Both the position numbers and the translations under genes were made by a program. Shown here in pieces: positions 30,851 to 38,121 of a stretch of 57,726 nucleotides of DNA; within the stretch, counting starts at the first letter, position 1, and each line of letters opens with the position of its first letter. The notes beneath the pieces were generated by a model. The model was not told the origin of the DNA. It saw only the letters and a list, made by a program, of their open reading frames with translations, and ran no database searches. This DNA is from an uncultured Oscillospiraceae bacterium (lineage in GTDB: Bacteria; Bacillota; Clostridia; Oscillospirales; Oscillospiraceae), in NCBI GenBank assembly GCA_944383195.1, contig CALWOP010000003.1, positions 1 through 57,726 on the forward strand. Reading direction: 5' to 3'.

Positions 30851-30889
30851 ACCTAAATCTCGCATGTCTACCAATTCCATCATGCCCGC
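30851..30889 (-). pseudogene. 5' half of the split tRNA-Leu(UAG), right edge of the island
   Basis: Minus strand: acceptor GCGGGCA, TG, D stem ATG/CAT around GAATTGGTAGA, G, anticodon strand CGAGA, loop TTTAGGT, then the trailer GCTGTCACCTCAGTG. Joined at the loop to the 3' half at 20199-20244 it gives an 85-nt tRNA in which every stem pairs: GCGGGCA/TGCCCGC, CGAGA/TCTCG. The upstream flank (GCCGCTCATATTT) is shared with the intact copy at 30435-30520. Confidence 0.9.
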
Positions 30890-31077
30890 AAATATGAGCG
30901 GCAAATAGTTCCCGCCGCTATTTTGCAATCCCCTCAAGTCAGGATAAAGCCAAGCGTGCATCACTGCCATTTCCTCTTTTAGGCACGCTTAGCTTTCATC
31001 ATACACAACATCAGGCAAAAAGTCAATTCATCTGCGGTAATTTCATTCTGACTTTGAGCCGCAGCACGCAGTACCTG

Positions 31078-31485
31078 CTACGAAAAATCTTTTGCCAGGG
31101 CTTCCACCGCATCTGTCACGTAGGCGCTCAAGGGCTTCTCCGCTACCCCGGCCACCAAAACGCCGCAGTTGTTCATGGGAATCAAATATTTTTTTCCGTG
31201 GCAACTGCCCACCGCCTCGGCCATCACCGGGGTAACCTCGCCCAAAATCGCGTTGGCTACCACGATCCCTATCGGGCCCAGCACTCCATCCGCATCAGCC
31301 ACCGCTCGAACCACCGGATTTTCCCCCGTTGCGCCAAAATCTGCTCCCGCTTTCAACATGGCCGAAGTCGCCAGCGCATTGGTCCCAATGGCATAAAGAT
31401 CCGCCTGTGGCAAACGGGCACGCACCGCCGTTACCAACAGTTGGCCCAATCGGCCGCCCTGCCCGTCAATAATCACAAGTTTCAT
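31078..31485 (-). CDS. DUF3842 family protein
   Basis: 135 residues, a conserved small Firmicutes protein. The N-terminus MKLVIIDGQGGRLGQLLV looks like a nucleotide-binding beta-strand and Gly-rich loop, and the C-terminal half has YLIPMNNCGVLVAGVAEKPL with a conserved NNC. Function unknown; often near metabolic genes. ATG at 31485 follows GGAGGAGCACAT. Confidence 0.82.
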   Translation of the reverse strand: MKLVIIDGQGGRLGQLLVTAVRARLPQADLYAIGTNALATSAMLKAGADFGATGENPVVRAVADADGVLGPIGIVVANAILGEVTPVMAEAVGSCHGKKYLIPMNNCGVLVAGVAEKPLSAYVTDAVEALAKDFS

Positions 31486-31541
31486 ATGTGCTCCTCCACA
31501 CCCTCTCCCCTGTCGCTCATAGACTGAAGCGGGGTGCTTTT

Positions 31542-31730
31542 ATGTTTTCGTTCCATGGTGCAAATAACAGTCAGCTTCTCACCGCAGCTACGGCCTTTTC
31601 CATTACATTAGCCCAAGTGCAAAGCCCCACTCAGCTCTCAAGAATGGCCGCCTTTTTCACCTTGGTGGGAGACACTTTGGCACTGCTGGCGCTTGAACCT
31701 GAAGAAACTGATGTCTCCAAAGAGGGTTGA
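31542..31730 (+). CDS. Small DUF6774-like protein
   Basis: 62 residues: SQLLTAATAFSITLAQVQSP followed by LSRMAAFFTLVGDTLALLAL. The pattern (a helix, then ...AAFFT-x-x-GDTLA-x-x-A) resembles the small DUF6774 proteins of gut Clostridia. ATG at 31542 has GCGGGGTG five bases upstream. It stands alone between two minus-strand genes. Family match is from memory and the gene is short, so confidence is moderate. It may act in the cytoplasm; no signal or clear membrane helix. Confidence 0.55.
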   Translation: MFSFHGANNSQLLTAATAFSITLAQVQSPTQLSRMAAFFTLVGDTLALLALEPEETDVSKEG

Positions 31731-31734
31731 CGAT

Positions 31735-32586
31735 TCACAGCCCCAGATAGTCTCGGATCTCCTCCATGCGGTCCACAGTCATCTGATAGCCCTCAGCCCA
31801 CAGCAGACGAAGTTTCTCCGTATCCCGCTCAATCCGTCCCACGCCCAAGGTAGACTCCGGCGCAATGACCAGCACTTTTCCCTCCCGCTCCATCGCAAAC
31901 AGCTGTTCCCGGTTCTGATTATATCGCTTGGCACGGGTTTCCATGGTCCTGACAAATTTGGGATACTGTTTATAGTGCTTACGGATGAGCCGCAGCATCT
32001 GATCCGGCTTGCGCTGATAGCTTCGAGGGCGAGTCAGGACCACGACCACCCGATCGCATCCCTGATCCAGGGCCCGCTGCCAGGGGATGGAGTCTGCGGC
32101 TCCTCCGTCCAGGTACGGCTGGCCATTGATTTGGTAGATGGGGAACAGTATCGGCATGGCACAGGTAGCTTGCAAAAGCCGGGATTCTTTATCGTCCCGG
32201 GGTACGGGCAGATAGTCCGCCTTTCCCGTATTCAGATTGGTGACCACCGCCTCCACCTGGCCAGGATAAGCGGCAAAAGTATCATAATCAAAGGGGATCA
32301 ATTCGTTGGGAATGGTATCATAGGCAAATTTCAGGCCAAAATAGCTGCGGTTCTTCTTATCTACCAGGTTATTCATCCCCATATACCGCTTATCCGGGGC
32401 GTAGCGGGTCACCACTTCCAGGTTTCGCCTCGGCTGCCGGGACACATAGCTTACCCCATAGGCAATACCCGCAGAGACGCCGACCACATAATCGGTCATA
32501 ATATTCCCGTCCAGCAGCGCGTCACACACACCGCTGGAAAAAATCGCCCGAAGAGCGCCGCCCTCCAGTACCAAACCAGTCTTCAT
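31735..32586 (-). CDS. Patatin-like phospholipase
   Basis: 283 residues, a serine hydrolase with Ser-Asp dyad: oxyanion loop VLEGGALRAIFSSGVCDALL (about 6-25), nucleophile elbow GVSAG (about 36-40) and the DGG catalytic Asp motif YLDGGAADSIPW (about 157-168). Close to the bacterial YjjU-like group that acts on lipid acyl esters. Soluble, no signal peptide. It has its own promoter, divergent from the xpaC operon. Physiological substrate unknown. Confidence 0.9.
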   Translation of the reverse strand: MKTGLVLEGGALRAIFSSGVCDALLDGNIMTDYVVGVSAGIAYGVSYVSRQPRRNLEVVTRYAPDKRYMGMNNLVDKKNRSYFGLKFAYDTIPNELIPFDYDTFAAYPGQVEAVVTNLNTGKADYLPVPRDDKESRLLQATCAMPILFPIYQINGQPYLDGGAADSIPWQRALDQGCDRVVVVLTRPRSYQRKPDQMLRLIRKHYKQYPKFVRTMETRAKRYNQNREQLFAMEREGKVLVIAPESTLGVGRIERDTEKLRLLWAEGYQMTVDRMEEIRDYLGL

Positions 32587-32626
32587 GGAAAGCTCCTTTC
32601 TTCTTGTACCTTATTTCATAGGCCAT

Positions 32627-32656
32627 ATTATACTCCTACTGTGTCCCTTTTGTAAA
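32627..32656 (-). promoter_or_regulatory. Promoter of the patatin gene
   Basis: Minus strand TTTACA, 18-bp spacer, TATAAT. Confidence 0.65.
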
Positions 32657-32671
32657 TACTGCCCTAAATTC

Positions 32672-32701
32672 TTGACACTCCCCTGCTCTAAGAGGTAGAA
32701 T
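32672..32701 (+). promoter_or_regulatory. Promoter of the xpaC-telA operon
   Basis: TTGACA, 18-bp spacer, TAGAAT, 33 bp before the xpaC start codon. Confidence 0.7.
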
Positions 32702-32733
32702 AGACCAAGCAATGCCATCCGGGAGGTATCGGA

Positions 32734-33462
32734 ATGAAGACCCACAAAAAAGTTTCTGTCATCCCCATCTATCTGGTAGGACTGACATGGCTTGTATATG
32801 CCCTGCTGTTTCCCCTATACGCCCCCATCCACTACATCTTATGCGCAGGGGCGTCTGTACTGATCTTCATCATTGGGAAGGCCATCTTCCCGGATAAGGT
32901 CTATCAGACCGTGGAGGACAAAGAGAAAACCGCCCAGGAAAAAGCCCAGGCGGAACAGAAGAAGGCAGAAGAAGAACCGCTTTCCAAAGATCCCCAGGTA
33001 GCCGCCCTGCAAAAAGAACGGGCCCGTGCGATTTCGGAGATGCGCCGACTCAACGACGCTATTCTGGATGAGAAAATCTCCGCCCAGATCGACCATCTGG
33101 AGGAAGTCACCGGAAAGATCCTGGATCAGGTCATCCAGCAGCCCAAAAAACAGCCCCAGATCCGCCGCTTTTTGGACTATTACCTGCCTACCACCCTCAA
33201 ACTCCTCAATGCCTATGACCGCATGGATTCCGTTGGAGTGTCAGGCAGCAATATTGACGCCACCAAGGTGAAAGTAGAGAAGATGCTGGACACCGTGTGC
33301 CGGGCCTTTGACAAGCAGCTGGACGCCCTGTTCGGCGAGGAGGCCCTGGACATCTCCACCGACATCACTGTCATGGAAAACCTGCTGGCCCAGGAGGGAC
33401 TAGCAGGCATGGACATAAACGAAAACAAGACGAGCAGCGACGGTATCAATCTGGAACTGTAA
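32734..33462 (+). CDS. xpaC: XpaC-like protein (5-bromo-4-chloroindolyl phosphate hydrolysis family)
   Basis: 242 residues: two N-terminal membrane helices (about 8-28 and 31-50) then a Lys/Glu-rich helical region and an XpaC domain (YYLPTTLKLLNAYDRMDS near 149-166, followed by KVEKMLDTVCRAFDKQLDALF). Family members are found with TelA and are thought to help with cell-envelope stress or toxic anion resistance; the original hydrolase name is historical. ATG at 32734 follows GGGAGG. First gene of a four-gene set. Confidence 0.85.
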   Translation: MKTHKKVSVIPIYLVGLTWLVYALLFPLYAPIHYILCAGASVLIFIIGKAIFPDKVYQTVEDKEKTAQEKAQAEQKKAEEEPLSKDPQVAALQKERARAISEMRRLNDAILDEKISAQIDHLEEVTGKILDQVIQQPKKQPQIRRFLDYYLPTTLKLLNAYDRMDSVGVSGSNIDATKVKVEKMLDTVCRAFDKQLDALFGEEALDISTDITVMENLLAQEGLAGMDINENKTSSDGINLEL

Positions 33463-33472
33463 GGAGGTCTTT

Positions 33473-33694
33473 ATGGGCAATTACCGGAACATGATAAGCA
33501 AAACGGAATGTCTTATCACCGCACTGGTCTGGTCCGTGATCCCTGCCCTGCAAATCATCTTCTTTCTGATTTATGGCCGCACCATTGGAACGAGCGGTGT
33601 GGTTTACTGTGTGCTGCTTCTGCTGCTTCAGCTCTCCGCCGCCGTCTTTCACTGGTACCGCTATATGACCTATGATAAAAAAGCAAATCGATAA
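33473..33694 (+). CDS. Small two-helix membrane protein in the xpaC-telA operon
   Basis: 73 residues with two membrane helices (about 13-34 and 42-62) and charged ends. No family recognised. ATG at 33473 has AAGGAGG seven bases upstream, which begins right at the xpaC stop codon, so it is a real, probably co-translated gene. Its position between xpaC and telA suggests it belongs to the same membrane assembly. Confidence 0.8.
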   Translation: MGNYRNMISKTECLITALVWSVIPALQIIFFLIYGRTIGTSGVVYCVLLLLLQLSAAVFHWYRYMTYDKKANR

Positions 33695-33723
33695 TTGTAT
33701 TTTGGAATTAGGAGGAACCCCAC

Positions 33724-34929
33724 ATGAGTGATGAACTGAACCTGACCCCGGAGCTCACCCTGGACCCCGCCGGCTCTGCCGCCGCTCAGGCCCCCGCTCC
33801 GGAGCTGACTCTGGACCCGACTCCCGCTGCCGACACAGCCAGCGCCGAGGAGCAGGCTGCCATTCAAAAGGAGCGGGACGCCAACGCCGTGAAGCTGGAT
33901 GAATCCATGCTCAGCGAGGCCGAGCGGAAAATGGTGGACGAGTTCTCCCAGAAGATTGACGTCACCGACTCCAACCTGGTGCTCCAGTACGGCGCCGCCG
34001 CCCAGAAAAACATCGCCGCATTCTCGGAAAGCGCCCTGAACAACGTCAAGACCAAAGACCTGGGCGAGGTAGGCGAGGCCCTGTCCTCCCTGGTGGTGGA
34101 GCTGAAGAACTTTGGCGACGATGAGGAGAAAAAGGGCGGTCTCTTTGGCTTTTTCCAGAAGAAGAGAAACGAGCTGGAGGCCATGAAGGCCAGCTATTCC
34201 AAGGCTGAAACCAATGTGGACAAGATCGTCAAGGTGCTGGAAAACCATCAGGTCACCCTGATGAAAGACATCGCCATGTTCGACCAGATGTATGAGCTCA
34301 ACACCAAGTATTATAAAGAGCTCACCATGTATATCCTGGCCGGCAAGAAACGCCTGGAGTATCTGCGCACCCACGACCTGGCTGAGCTGAAAAAGAAAGC
34401 CGAGGAGACCGGCGCCCAGGAAGATGCCCAGGCCTACAACGACTACGCCAATCTGTGTGCCCGGTTCGAGAAGAAGCTCCATGACCTGGAGCTGACCCGG
34501 ATGATCTCCATCCAGATGGGCCCACAGACCAGGCTTCTGCAAAATAATGACACCCAGATGCTGGAGAAGATCCAGTCCTCTCTGGTGAACACCATCCCCC
34601 TGTGGAAGAGCCAGATGGTGCTGGCTCTGGGCCTGGAACACGGCCGTCAGGCCACCGCCGCCCAGACCGCTGTCACCGACATGACCAATGAACTGCTGAA
34701 AAAGAACGCGGATATGCTCAAGATGGGCACCATCGAGACCGCCCGGGAAGCCGAGCGCAGCGTGGTCTCCATCGAGACCCTCCAGCACACCAATCAGCAG
34801 CTTATCTCCACCCTGGATGAGGTGATGAAGATCCAGACGGAAGGCGCTCAAAAGCGAAAAGAGGCAGAGGCGGAGCTGGGCCGCATCGAGGGCGAGCTGA
34901 AGCAGAAACTGCTGGAATTAAAGGGTTAA
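33724..34929 (+). CDS. telA: TelA-type toxic anion resistance protein
   Basis: 401 residues, mostly helical and soluble. A low-complexity Ala/Pro-rich N-terminus with two ELTLDP repeats (about 10-32) precedes the TelA domain (SALNNVKTKDLGEVGEALSS, GGLFGFFQKKRNE, MFDQMYELNTKYYKELTMYI, MGPQTRLLQNNDTQMLEKIQ). First noted with tellurite resistance; in Firmicutes linked to envelope stress and some antibiotics. ATG at 33724 follows AGGAGG. Between the small membrane protein and a TPM-domain protein. Confidence 0.93.
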   Translation: MSDELNLTPELTLDPAGSAAAQAPAPELTLDPTPAADTASAEEQAAIQKERDANAVKLDESMLSEAERKMVDEFSQKIDVTDSNLVLQYGAAAQKNIAAFSESALNNVKTKDLGEVGEALSSLVVELKNFGDDEEKKGGLFGFFQKKRNELEAMKASYSKAETNVDKIVKVLENHQVTLMKDIAMFDQMYELNTKYYKELTMYILAGKKRLEYLRTHDLAELKKKAEETGAQEDAQAYNDYANLCARFEKKLHDLELTRMISIQMGPQTRLLQNNDTQMLEKIQSSLVNTIPLWKSQMVLALGLEHGRQATAAQTAVTDMTNELLKKNADMLKMGTIETAREAERSVVSIETLQHTNQQLISTLDEVMKIQTEGAQKRKEAEAELGRIEGELKQKLLELKG

Positions 34930-34933
34930 CGCT

Positions 34934-36022
34934 ATGAAATTTTTTCGTAAAACCTGGGTGGCCGTAGTATTGTCCCTGGTCATGATCGTAGGAGCAGTGG
35001 CCATTGGACAGCTCAAGGACCAGGGACCCGCCACCACCAGTCCCAAGGAGCTGGGACTGGACAGCTCCCTGTCCACTTCCCAGTATGAACAGTATCTCAT
35101 GGATGAGGCCGGAGTCCTCTCCTCCACGGAAGAAAAACGAATTTGTCTCTACAACGCCAACTGGGTCCAGCGCTACGACAGTCTCATTGCCGTGGCGGTA
35201 CTCAGCAGCGTAGACGGGACCGTGGAGGACTATGCCTATGAGTTAAGCACCCGGATGGAACTGGCCAGTACCGATGCTGTGCTGGTCATCGAAACGTCCA
35301 GCGGGAACAGTTATCTGGCTGTGGGTCCCGATTATCCCATGGGGGATAATCAGATCACCTCCTACATGAACAGCTACCTTTACGCCGATGTCATGAACCA
35401 GAAATATGGTGTTGGAATACTCAATCTGTTCCAGAACATCAATGAGTACTATGTCTCTGAGTTTGGGCTGGGGTATCTGGATAACAGCAGCTTCTCCCAT
35501 TCCCCATCCAAAGCTCTGGTGGGAATTGTCATGCTGGTAGTGGCTGTACTGATCGTAGCCTCTCTCATGGATTCCATTCGCTATACTACCTACCGCAGCC
35601 GGTACTTCGGCGTGGTCAATCCCCCTGTTATGTTCCGCCCCATCCTGTTCTGGCATGGTCCGGGCTCCGCCTGGTACCGTCGGCGCTGGCATCGGCCTCC
35701 TCCCCCGCCGCCTCCCGGAGGCCCCCGAGGTCCAGGGGGTGGATTTGGTGGATTTGGCGGCTTTTCCGGTCCTGGAGGTGGCGGTTTCTCCGGCGGCAGT
35801 CGGGGCGGCGGCTTCGGCGGCCGGGGCGGCGGCTTCTCCGGCGGCAGTCGGGGGGGCGGCTTCTCCGGCGGCAGTCGGGGTGGCGGCTTCTCCGGCGGCC
35901 GGGGCGGCGGCTTCTCCGGCGGCAGTCGGGGCGGCGGCTTCTCCGGCGGCCGGGGCGGTGGCTTCTCCGGCGGCCGGGGCGGCGGCTTCGGCGGCGGCCG
36001 GGGCGGCGGCTTCGGCCGGTAA
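34934..36022 (+). CDS. TPM-domain membrane protein with long Gly/Arg/Ser-rich tail
   Basis: 362 residues: N-terminal membrane helix or signal anchor (about 8-26), a TPM (YgcG-type) outer domain (about 50-190; MDEAGVLSSTEEKRI), a second membrane helix (about 195-215), a Pro-rich spacer and a 100-residue tail of repeated GGGFSGG(S)RG units. TPM proteins are envelope stress or photosystem-repair related; YgcG-like members often end in Gly-rich tails. The start codon is 4 nt after the telA stop. By topology the tail should be cytoplasmic if both helices span, but this is not certain. Confidence 0.87.
   Translation: MKFFRKTWVAVVLSLVMIVGAVAIGQLKDQGPATTSPKELGLDSSLSTSQYEQYLMDEAGVLSSTEEKRICLYNANWVQRYDSLIAVAVLSSVDGTVEDYAYELSTRMELASTDAVLVIETSSGNSYLAVGPDYPMGDNQITSYMNSYLYADVMNQKYGVGILNLFQNINEYYVSEFGLGYLDNSSFSHSPSKALVGIVMLVVAVLIVASLMDSIRYTTYRSRYFGVVNPPVMFRPILFWHGPGSAWYRRRWHRPPPPPPPGGPRGPGGGFGGFGGFSGPGGGGFSGGSRGGGFGGRGGGFSGGSRGGGFSGGSRGGGFSGGRGGGFSGGSRGGGFSGGRGGGFSGGRGGGFGGGRGGGFGR
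35735..36019 (+). repeat. Tandem repeat encoding the Gly-rich tail
   Basis: Imperfect GC-rich units of 21-27 bp (GGCGGCTTCTCCGGCGGC plus CGGGGC or AGTCGGGGC) repeated about ten times. It opens long but meaningless frames on both strands and is likely to vary in copy number. Confidence 0.85.
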
Positions 36023-36047
36023 TGTCCCTTTCTCTGCATATTTTTTC

Positions 36048-36084
36048 TACGGACTGCCCGCATAAGGGTAGTCCGTATTTATTT
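36048..36084 (+). terminator. Terminator of the xpaC-telA-TPM operon
   Basis: TACGGACTGCCC (36048-36059) pairs with 36066-36077 (one mismatch), followed by TTTATTTT. Confidence 0.85.
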
Positions 36085-36175
36085 TGCAAACTCTCTCCAG
36101 CCGCCAAAATTTGGGACATACCCCTCCCTCTCCCTGCATAGGATGGAATCAACAAACGATAGGGGTGTTGCTTCC

Positions 36176-36805
36176 ATGCAGAACAACCGAAATCAAAATA
36201 AGATTTTCCTCCGGGGACGGCTTGCCGGCTCCCCTGTCCCGTCTCACATCAACCACGCCATTCAATACGTAGTTCTACCTCTCACCGTCTCCCGCCTGTC
36301 CGGAGCTGAGGACTGTCTCAATGTAATTGCCGCCGAGCCGCTGTTAGAGGGACTGGATCTTTACAAGGGCGCTCCGCTCACAGTGGTGGGAGAGGTCCGC
36401 ACCTTCAACAATCGAAGCGGTGTGGGCAGCAAACTGGTCATCAGTGTGTTTGCCAAGGAACTCAGCCAAGAGGAGGGCCCGGACGAAAACCGTCTGATCC
36501 TGTCCGGGACGCTCTGCAAGGCCCCCTCGCTGCGTTCCACCCCTTTGGGGCGGACTATATGCGACATGATCCTGGCGGTCAACCGTCGCTACGGCCGAGC
36601 GGACTACTTACCCTGTATTGCCTGGGGCAGTCTGGCTTACCACTGCGGGACGATGGAAGTGGGGCATCACTTCAGTCTGGCCGGACGGCTTCAGAGCCGG
36701 CGCTATACCAAGCAGGTCGAGGGACACGCCCAGGAGCGCACCGCATTTGAAGTTTCTGTTATGAACCTTATTCCATATGAGGAAGAATCCCCCGTCTGCC
36801 GTTGA
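36176..36805 (+). CDS. Single-stranded-DNA-binding-like protein with two OB folds
   Basis: 209 residues in two SSB-type OB-fold halves. The first (about 8-98) begins NKIFLRGRLAGSP and contains YKGAPLTVVGEVRTFNNRSG; the second (about 107-205) begins NRLILSGTLCKAPSLRSTP and contains LAVNRRYGRADYLPCIAWG, the usual SSB strand pattern. There is no acidic SSB C-terminal tip. ATG 36176 is chosen, with AGGGG upstream; ATG 36143 is also possible and adds 11 residues. Not the main replication SSB by size; role unknown. Confidence 0.78.
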   Translation: MQNNRNQNKIFLRGRLAGSPVPSHINHAIQYVVLPLTVSRLSGAEDCLNVIAAEPLLEGLDLYKGAPLTVVGEVRTFNNRSGVGSKLVISVFAKELSQEEGPDENRLILSGTLCKAPSLRSTPLGRTICDMILAVNRRYGRADYLPCIAWGSLAYHCGTMEVGHHFSLAGRLQSRRYTKQVEGHAQERTAFEVSVMNLIPYEEESPVCR

Positions 36806-36830
36806 CAATCGCTCTTCTTCCGGGTATGAT
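36802..36830 (+). promoter_or_regulatory. Sigma-A promoter of cysK
   Basis: TTGACA, 17-bp spacer, TATGAT. The -35 box overlaps the stop codon of the SSB-like gene. Confidence 0.82.
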
Positions 36831-36862
36831 GAAAACAACTTAACCCGGAAAGGATGATCCCC

Positions 36863-37792
36863 ATGTCTCAGATCTATACCAGCGTTGACCAACTCGTTGG
36901 CGGCACACCCCTGCTGCGTCTGTCCCGGATGGAGGCGCAGTTTGGCTGGAACGCCACAGTATTGGGCAAACTGGAATACCTCAATCCCGCCGGTTCTGCC
37001 AAAGACCGCCTGGCCCTGTCCATGATTCAGGATGCCGAAGCCAGGGGAGTTTTGAAGCCCGGAGGCACCATTATTGAACCTACCTCTGGCAATACCGGCA
37101 TCGGTCTTGCCATGGTGGCTGCCGTTCGCGGTTATCGGGTCATCCTCACCATGCCTGACTCTATGAGCGCCGAGCGCCGCAGACTTCTGGCCGCCTATGG
37201 GGCAGAGCTGATCCTCACACCTGGCAGTCTGGGAATGCAAGGTGCGGTGGAAAAGGCGGAAGAGCTGCGCGCTTCTATTCCCGGCAGTTTTATCCCCCAG
37301 CAGTTTGAAAATCCCGCCGGCCCCGCCGCCCACTACCGCACCACCGGCCCGGAGATCTGGAGAGATACCGATGGAACCGTTGATATCCTGGTCGCCAGCG
37401 TGGGCACAGGCAGTACCCTGTCTGGAACCGGCCGCTTTTTGAAGGAGCAGAATCCCGGTCTCCAAGTCTACGCAGTGGAGCCCGATGCCTCTCCCCTCCT
37501 CTCCGGCGGGCAGGCTGGCCCCCACGGGATTCAGGGCATTGGGGCCAATTTTATTCCCAAGGCCTTGGACCGTTCGGTCTATGATCATGTCATCCGGGTC
37601 ACCGATGAAAATGCCTATCAAATGGGGCGGGAAGTGGTCCGCCGAGAAGGGATTCTGGTGGGCATCTCCTCCGGAGCCGCCCTGTGGGCCGCGGGAGAGC
37701 TGGCCCGGCAGAAAGAAAACGCCGGGAAAACCATTGTGGTCATCCTGCCGGACTCGGGAGACCGTTACCTGTCTTCCCAAATGTTTCTTTGA
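36863..37792 (+). CDS. cysK: Cysteine synthase (O-acetylserine sulfhydrylase)
   Basis: PLP enzyme making cysteine from O-acetylserine and sulfide. 309 residues. The PLP lysine is in LNPAGSAKDRLAL (K near 41), the substrate loop TSGNTGIGLAMVA is near 70-82, the phosphate-binding GTGSTLSGT is near 176-184, and GISSGAALWAA is near 265. ATG 36863 follows AAAGGA with 8-nt spacing; an in-frame ATG at 36854 overlaps that site. Its own promoter and downstream hairpin make it a single-gene unit. It could use O-acetylserine from the short acetyltransferase in the island, although nothing ties them directly. Confidence 0.93.
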   Translation: MSQIYTSVDQLVGGTPLLRLSRMEAQFGWNATVLGKLEYLNPAGSAKDRLALSMIQDAEARGVLKPGGTIIEPTSGNTGIGLAMVAAVRGYRVILTMPDSMSAERRRLLAAYGAELILTPGSLGMQGAVEKAEELRASIPGSFIPQQFENPAGPAAHYRTTGPEIWRDTDGTVDILVASVGTGSTLSGTGRFLKEQNPGLQVYAVEPDASPLLSGGQAGPHGIQGIGANFIPKALDRSVYDHVIRVTDENAYQMGREVVRREGILVGISSGAALWAAGELARQKENAGKTIVVILPDSGDRYLSSQMFL

Positions 37793-37847
37793 CCAAAGCC
37801 GCTCTGGGCTGCTCTGAACGAAAGGCAGTAAAACAGGCGGTAACAAA

Positions 37848-37888
37848 ATACCCCCTGATGTAGGAAAAGAAACTACATCAGGGGGTAT
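37848..37888 (-). terminator. 16-bp perfect hairpin
   Basis: ATACCCCCTGATGTAG (37848-37863) pairs with 37873-37888. The T-rich run (TTTTGTT) follows on the minus strand. It may close the etfA remnant's old leftward transcript; the plus side has no T-run. Confidence 0.65.
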
Positions 37889-37932
37889 TATCATGGAAAA
37901 CGAACTAATACGTATGTATAACGGCAGCCGAA

Positions 37933-38047
37933 TCACAGCGTTTGCCTGGCTTTATAGGCCCGGATGGCTTCTGTCAGCTTTGGCACAATGGCCTTCAAGT
38001 CCCCGACGATCCCCAGGTCCGCAGCGAGGGCATGCAGTGGTTCATAG
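37933..38047 (-). pseudogene. Remnant of an electron-transfer flavoprotein alpha subunit (3' end)
   Basis: About 37 codons: PLHALAADLGIVGDLKAIVPKLTEAI then RAYKARQTL and a stop. ADxGIVGD-x-x-x-(I/V)-(V/L)-P-x-L is the C-terminal FAD-domain motif of EtfA. Upstream the frame runs into terminator hairpins with no further EtfA sequence. The region 37793-38121 otherwise holds only hairpins. A gene relic is the best reading; a chance match is possible given its length. Confidence 0.55.
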
Positions 38048-38074
38048 CCCTCCGCTCCGCAGGAGGGCTTTTTT
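38048..38074 (+). terminator. Short rho-independent terminator
   Basis: AGCCCTCC and GGAGGGCT around an 8-nt loop, followed by TTTTTTG on the plus strand. Confidence 0.7.
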
Positions 38075-38076
38075 GA

Positions 38077-38119
38077 CAAAGTGAGGGAATTGGAGCTAAG
38101 CTCCAATTCCCTCACTTTG
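38077..38119. terminator. 21-bp palindrome downstream of ispF
   Basis: 38077-38097 is perfectly complementary to 38099-38119 with a single-base centre (CAAAGTGAGGGAATTGGAGC and its complement). It starts 3 nt after the ispF stop and probably ends the ispD-ispF transcript, though T-runs are weak on both sides. Confidence 0.6.
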
Positions 38120-38121
38120 GT

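Larger units (their letters stand above)
20245..30857. mobile_element. 10.6-kb genomic island inserted in the anticodon loop of tRNA-Leu(UAG)
   Basis: Bounded by two copies of the 7-nt core ACCTAAA (plus strand; 20245-20251 and 30851-30857), each being the anticodon loop of a tRNA-Leu half. The halves outside are complementary parts of one tRNA. The inner flanks form a palindrome when joined (candidate attP). Cargo: broken racemase, serine acetyltransferase, vanXY, vanG, vanS, truncated vanR, TetR regulator, oleate hydratase, second TetR regulator, NIF3-like protein, YczE-type membrane protein and an intact tRNA-Leu(UAG). No integrase, relaxase or replication gene is seen, so it is decayed, trans-mobilised, or part of a once larger element. 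Confidence 0.82.

Noticed and set aside
35735..36019. CRISPR-like array
   Set aside because: Short GC-rich coding repeats in frame with a Gly-rich tail; no spacers or cas genes.
35590..36155. Pro/Arg-rich frames opposite the Gly-rich tail
   Set aside because: Produced by reading the GC-rich tandem repeat in other frames.
37893..38084. 63-codon plus-strand frame beginning MENELIRMYNGS
   Set aside because: No ribosome-binding site; lies over the hairpins and opposite the EtfA-like remnant.
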